From NCBI GenBank assembly GCA_937927195.1, contig CALBCY010000146.1, forward strand, positions 1-64,000: a DNA stretch of 64,000 nucleotides, written 5' to 3'. Positions 63,201-64,000 of this stretch are shown one piece after another (the first letter of the stretch is position 1; each line of letters begins with the position of its first letter). Position numbers and translations under genes: made by a program. Source of the DNA: an uncultured Chitinophagales bacterium (GTDB lineage: Bacteria; Bacteroidota; Bacteroidia; Chitinophagales; UBA2359). Below the pieces are notes generated by a model. That model had not been told where the DNA came from. It saw nothing but the letters and a program-made list of their open reading frames with translations, and did no database searches.

Positions 63201-64000
63201 TTGCAAGGAGCAAATTCACAACTGTTGTCGTCACAGTTTGCAGCTGGATCATAATTACAAGCAGTATTATCTGTACAACCCAATATAACATTACATGGAG
63301 TAGGACAAGCCGTATTTCCAAAATCACAAGAACTGTCATCACAGATGGCAGTTGGATCATAGTTACAAGCAGTGGCATCTGTGCAACCATCTTGAAGAAT
63401 GCAAGAACCATTGTCCACACAAGCCATTGCGTTATAGTTGCAGGCAGTGACATCCGTACAACCAACTACTGGGCTACACGGATCTGTACAGGCAGCATTT
63501 CCATAATCACATCCAAAATTCGAATTGGCTTCAGGATTGTAATTACAAGCTGTTTGGTCTGTACAACCTTCAATTACGCAAGAATTATCATCACAAGTAG
63601 CATTGGCATTGTAGTTTGGGCTTATTGGATTGGTACAACCCAAAACATCATTACAAGGATCAGGGCATTCCGTTATTCCAAAATTACATGAGCCATCGTC
63701 GATGGTCGCTGTTGGAACATAGTTACAAGCTGTTGCATCTGTACAGCCAAGACAAGAGCTTCCGTCTCCGTTGCATACTCCACAAGCGTCAACTGATGCT
63801 GTACCATTACAAGTACCAGCACAATCCAATGTCCCATCGCAATCATCATTAGAATTGGCAACATATCCTGTAGGTTGGTCGCAAGCCGTTTGAGAAACGG
63901 CAGGGTTTCCAAGGCCATCTCCATCCATATCTTCAAACCAATCAGTTGCAAAAGTACAAGTTCCGTCCTCTTCGTTGGCTTCAGGATCGTAGTTACAAGC
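60245..64000 (-). CDS. Giant T9SS protein with GCTD-TACNYDP repeats, 5' end outside the window
   Basis: At least 1251 residues are visible; the frame is still open at 64000, with ACNYDPEANEEDGTC just before the first visible Met. Twenty-one complete Cys-rich units of about 21 residues (GCTD, TACNYDP, DDGSC) and one partial are spread across the protein, separated by CPxPCNxxxG links. One module of about 100 residues (EGGTIATDDVTTFC... at about 61815-62135) also occurs four times in the 1514-residue protein. Two MopE-like DGDGLG units follow, then a beta domain and a T9SS type A C-terminus (DVQISPVPVKDLLNISL... GTYFIIIE). Confidence 0.88.
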   Translation of the reverse strand, partial: ACNYDPEANEEDGTCTFATDWFEDMDGDGLGNPAVSQTACDQPTGYVANSNDDCDGTLDCAGTCNGTASVDACGVCNGDGSSCLGCTDATACNYVPTATIDDGSCNFGITECPDPCNDVLGCTNPISPNYNANATCDDNSCVIEGCTDQTACNYNPEANSNFGCDYGNAACTDPCSPVVGCTDVTACNYNAMACVDNGSCILQDGCTDATACNYDPTAICDDSSCDFGNTACPTPCNVILGCTDNTACNYDPAANCDDNSCEFAPCNPGCTDPCASNYDATADADDGSCNPYDTTCNTDCTIGDIEVWDGTACACVATLTSVSGCTDMNACNFNTNANCEDNSCSYGETNCPDPCNAVLGCTNPQASNYDPAANCENNTCIVEGGCTDATACNFNANATFDDGSCDFGNTACPEPCNVIFGCTDATACNYNAAATCNDSSCIPNTDPGTCNTDCTIGDVEEWNSSTCNCDVITVTVVGCTDMTANNFDPNANCNSGCTYTSGCTDATACNYDATATIDDGTCDFGDTNCPEPCNVIYGCTDMNAPNYDPAANCDTGCDPNQGCTDPIACNYNPIATLDDGTCDFGETECPDACNAVFGCTNVDAENYDAAANCDDSSCTFACVVEGGTIATDDVTTFCIMDGIVDEINVSSTGASGGDFAYLVTTGDGVTILAGPTTQSQFEFDNAIAGNCLIWGVSYTEIDIPTDLVADITGCFDLSNAIAITRLAADGCTDPTANNYDADAMCDDASCTYDMGCTDPTACNYDETAVVDDGSCSNDDPGTGNTDICAGDTEVWNAATCSYDVDAAQVLGCTNAIACNYDAAANCDNGSCDLPNGCIDETASNYDPTATCDDGSCNYAMGCTDPDACNYDETAVSDDGSCQYESTYYLDSDEDGLGDPNTTLLSCEPVAGYVSNGDDPDDTCAGEYDECGICEGPGAPIWYFDADGDGLGDPNNTITNCIQPAGYVDNGNDDDDFAMFDVFIEVLCDVVNNTATPILIASGSEGAMFEFKYCDETDWMAFPFDEVNGNQVVVLESFPQGQGLCVQVRDQNDPNQVVTKQLQTVDCVTTAIELLSFDGMALDRVNLLKWQTASEKDNANFTIEKSYDGINFTKLTTINSQGDANTVQNYEIEDAQIIEGKTYYRLLATDLDNVTKLASNVVVIDRKGVNGFDVQISPVPVKDLLNISLLEGNFDQIKVRMVNITGQTVIEQSYQNEGAQNLSLKVDQLPSGTYFIIIESGQEQIIEKIVKE

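Noticed and set aside
61303-63852. Many frames of 60-156 codons on both strands within the GCTD-repeat gene
   Set aside because: They arise from the repeated codon pattern of the real gene and contain only low-complexity His/Ser/Ile or Met/Val/Leu strings.

Overview
The window reads as a chromosomal segment of a free-living member of the Bacteroidota, most likely Saprospiria/Saprospiraceae-like (lineage is an inference). The evidence is the low GC content, a short 288-residue RpoD typical of the phylum, several TonB-dependent receptors with carboxypeptidase-like N-terminal domains, a DUF4249 lipoprotein, a DUF3667 protein, and three very large secreted proteins with type IX secretion (T9SS) C-terminal signals. 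No rRNA, tRNA, CRISPR array, insertion sequence, integrase or phage module was recognised.

Layout. 1-6700: the start of a Tat-like exported protein, a DUF1566-like lipoprotein, Lon protease, and an ECF sigma factor overlapping a membrane/beta-barrel hybrid protein. 7000-19983: rdgB, accD, an AlgI/AlgX-like polysaccharide O-acetylation pair, marC, two secreted proteins of unknown role, a Sua5/YrdC gene with a TTG start, a TPR protein, a probable phosphatidylcholine synthase, an HPF-like protein and an MsrB-MsrA fusion. 20089-24633: a 1514-residue SprB-like T9SS protein. 24998-35014: mtaB, lgt, TonB receptors, rpe, a small membrane gene broken by a 5-bp duplication, a solo HigA-type regulator and rpoD. 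35547-42841: a complete tryptophan operon, trpR-trpE-trpGD-trpCF-trpB-trpA. 42966-44950: an SDR oxidoreductase with no standard start codon, and a two-domain VOC protein. 45080-49878: a complete cyanophycin cycle (isoaspartyl peptidase, cyanophycinase, cyanophycin synthetase). 50196-54125: a small Cys-rich lipoprotein, a TonB receptor and a DUF4249 lipoprotein. 54159-56280: thioesterase, DUF3667, LuxR-type regulator and a 59-residue membrane protein. 56565-64000: two giant T9SS proteins built of Asp/Cys-rich repeats, the second running off the window.

How the genes work together. The trp block covers chorismate to tryptophan with its own repressor and GTAC-containing candidate operators on both sides of trpR. 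The cyanophycin block would polymerise Asp and Arg into a nitrogen store (CphA), cut it to beta-Asp-Arg (CphB) and split the dipeptide (IaaA). The three large T9SS proteins share modules with each other and probably form the cell-surface coat or adhesins.

The most unusual large-scale pattern lies outside the genes. Many intergenic spacers carry a short direct-repeat array of fixed unit length (7, 7, 8, 9, 10, 10, 11, 11, 12, 12, 12, 12 or 20 bp), with a different unit sequence at each place. One such duplication (5 bp x2) lies inside a gene and breaks it. Other spacers hold inverted repeats, including a near-perfect 24-bp-arm hairpin between iaaA and cphB.
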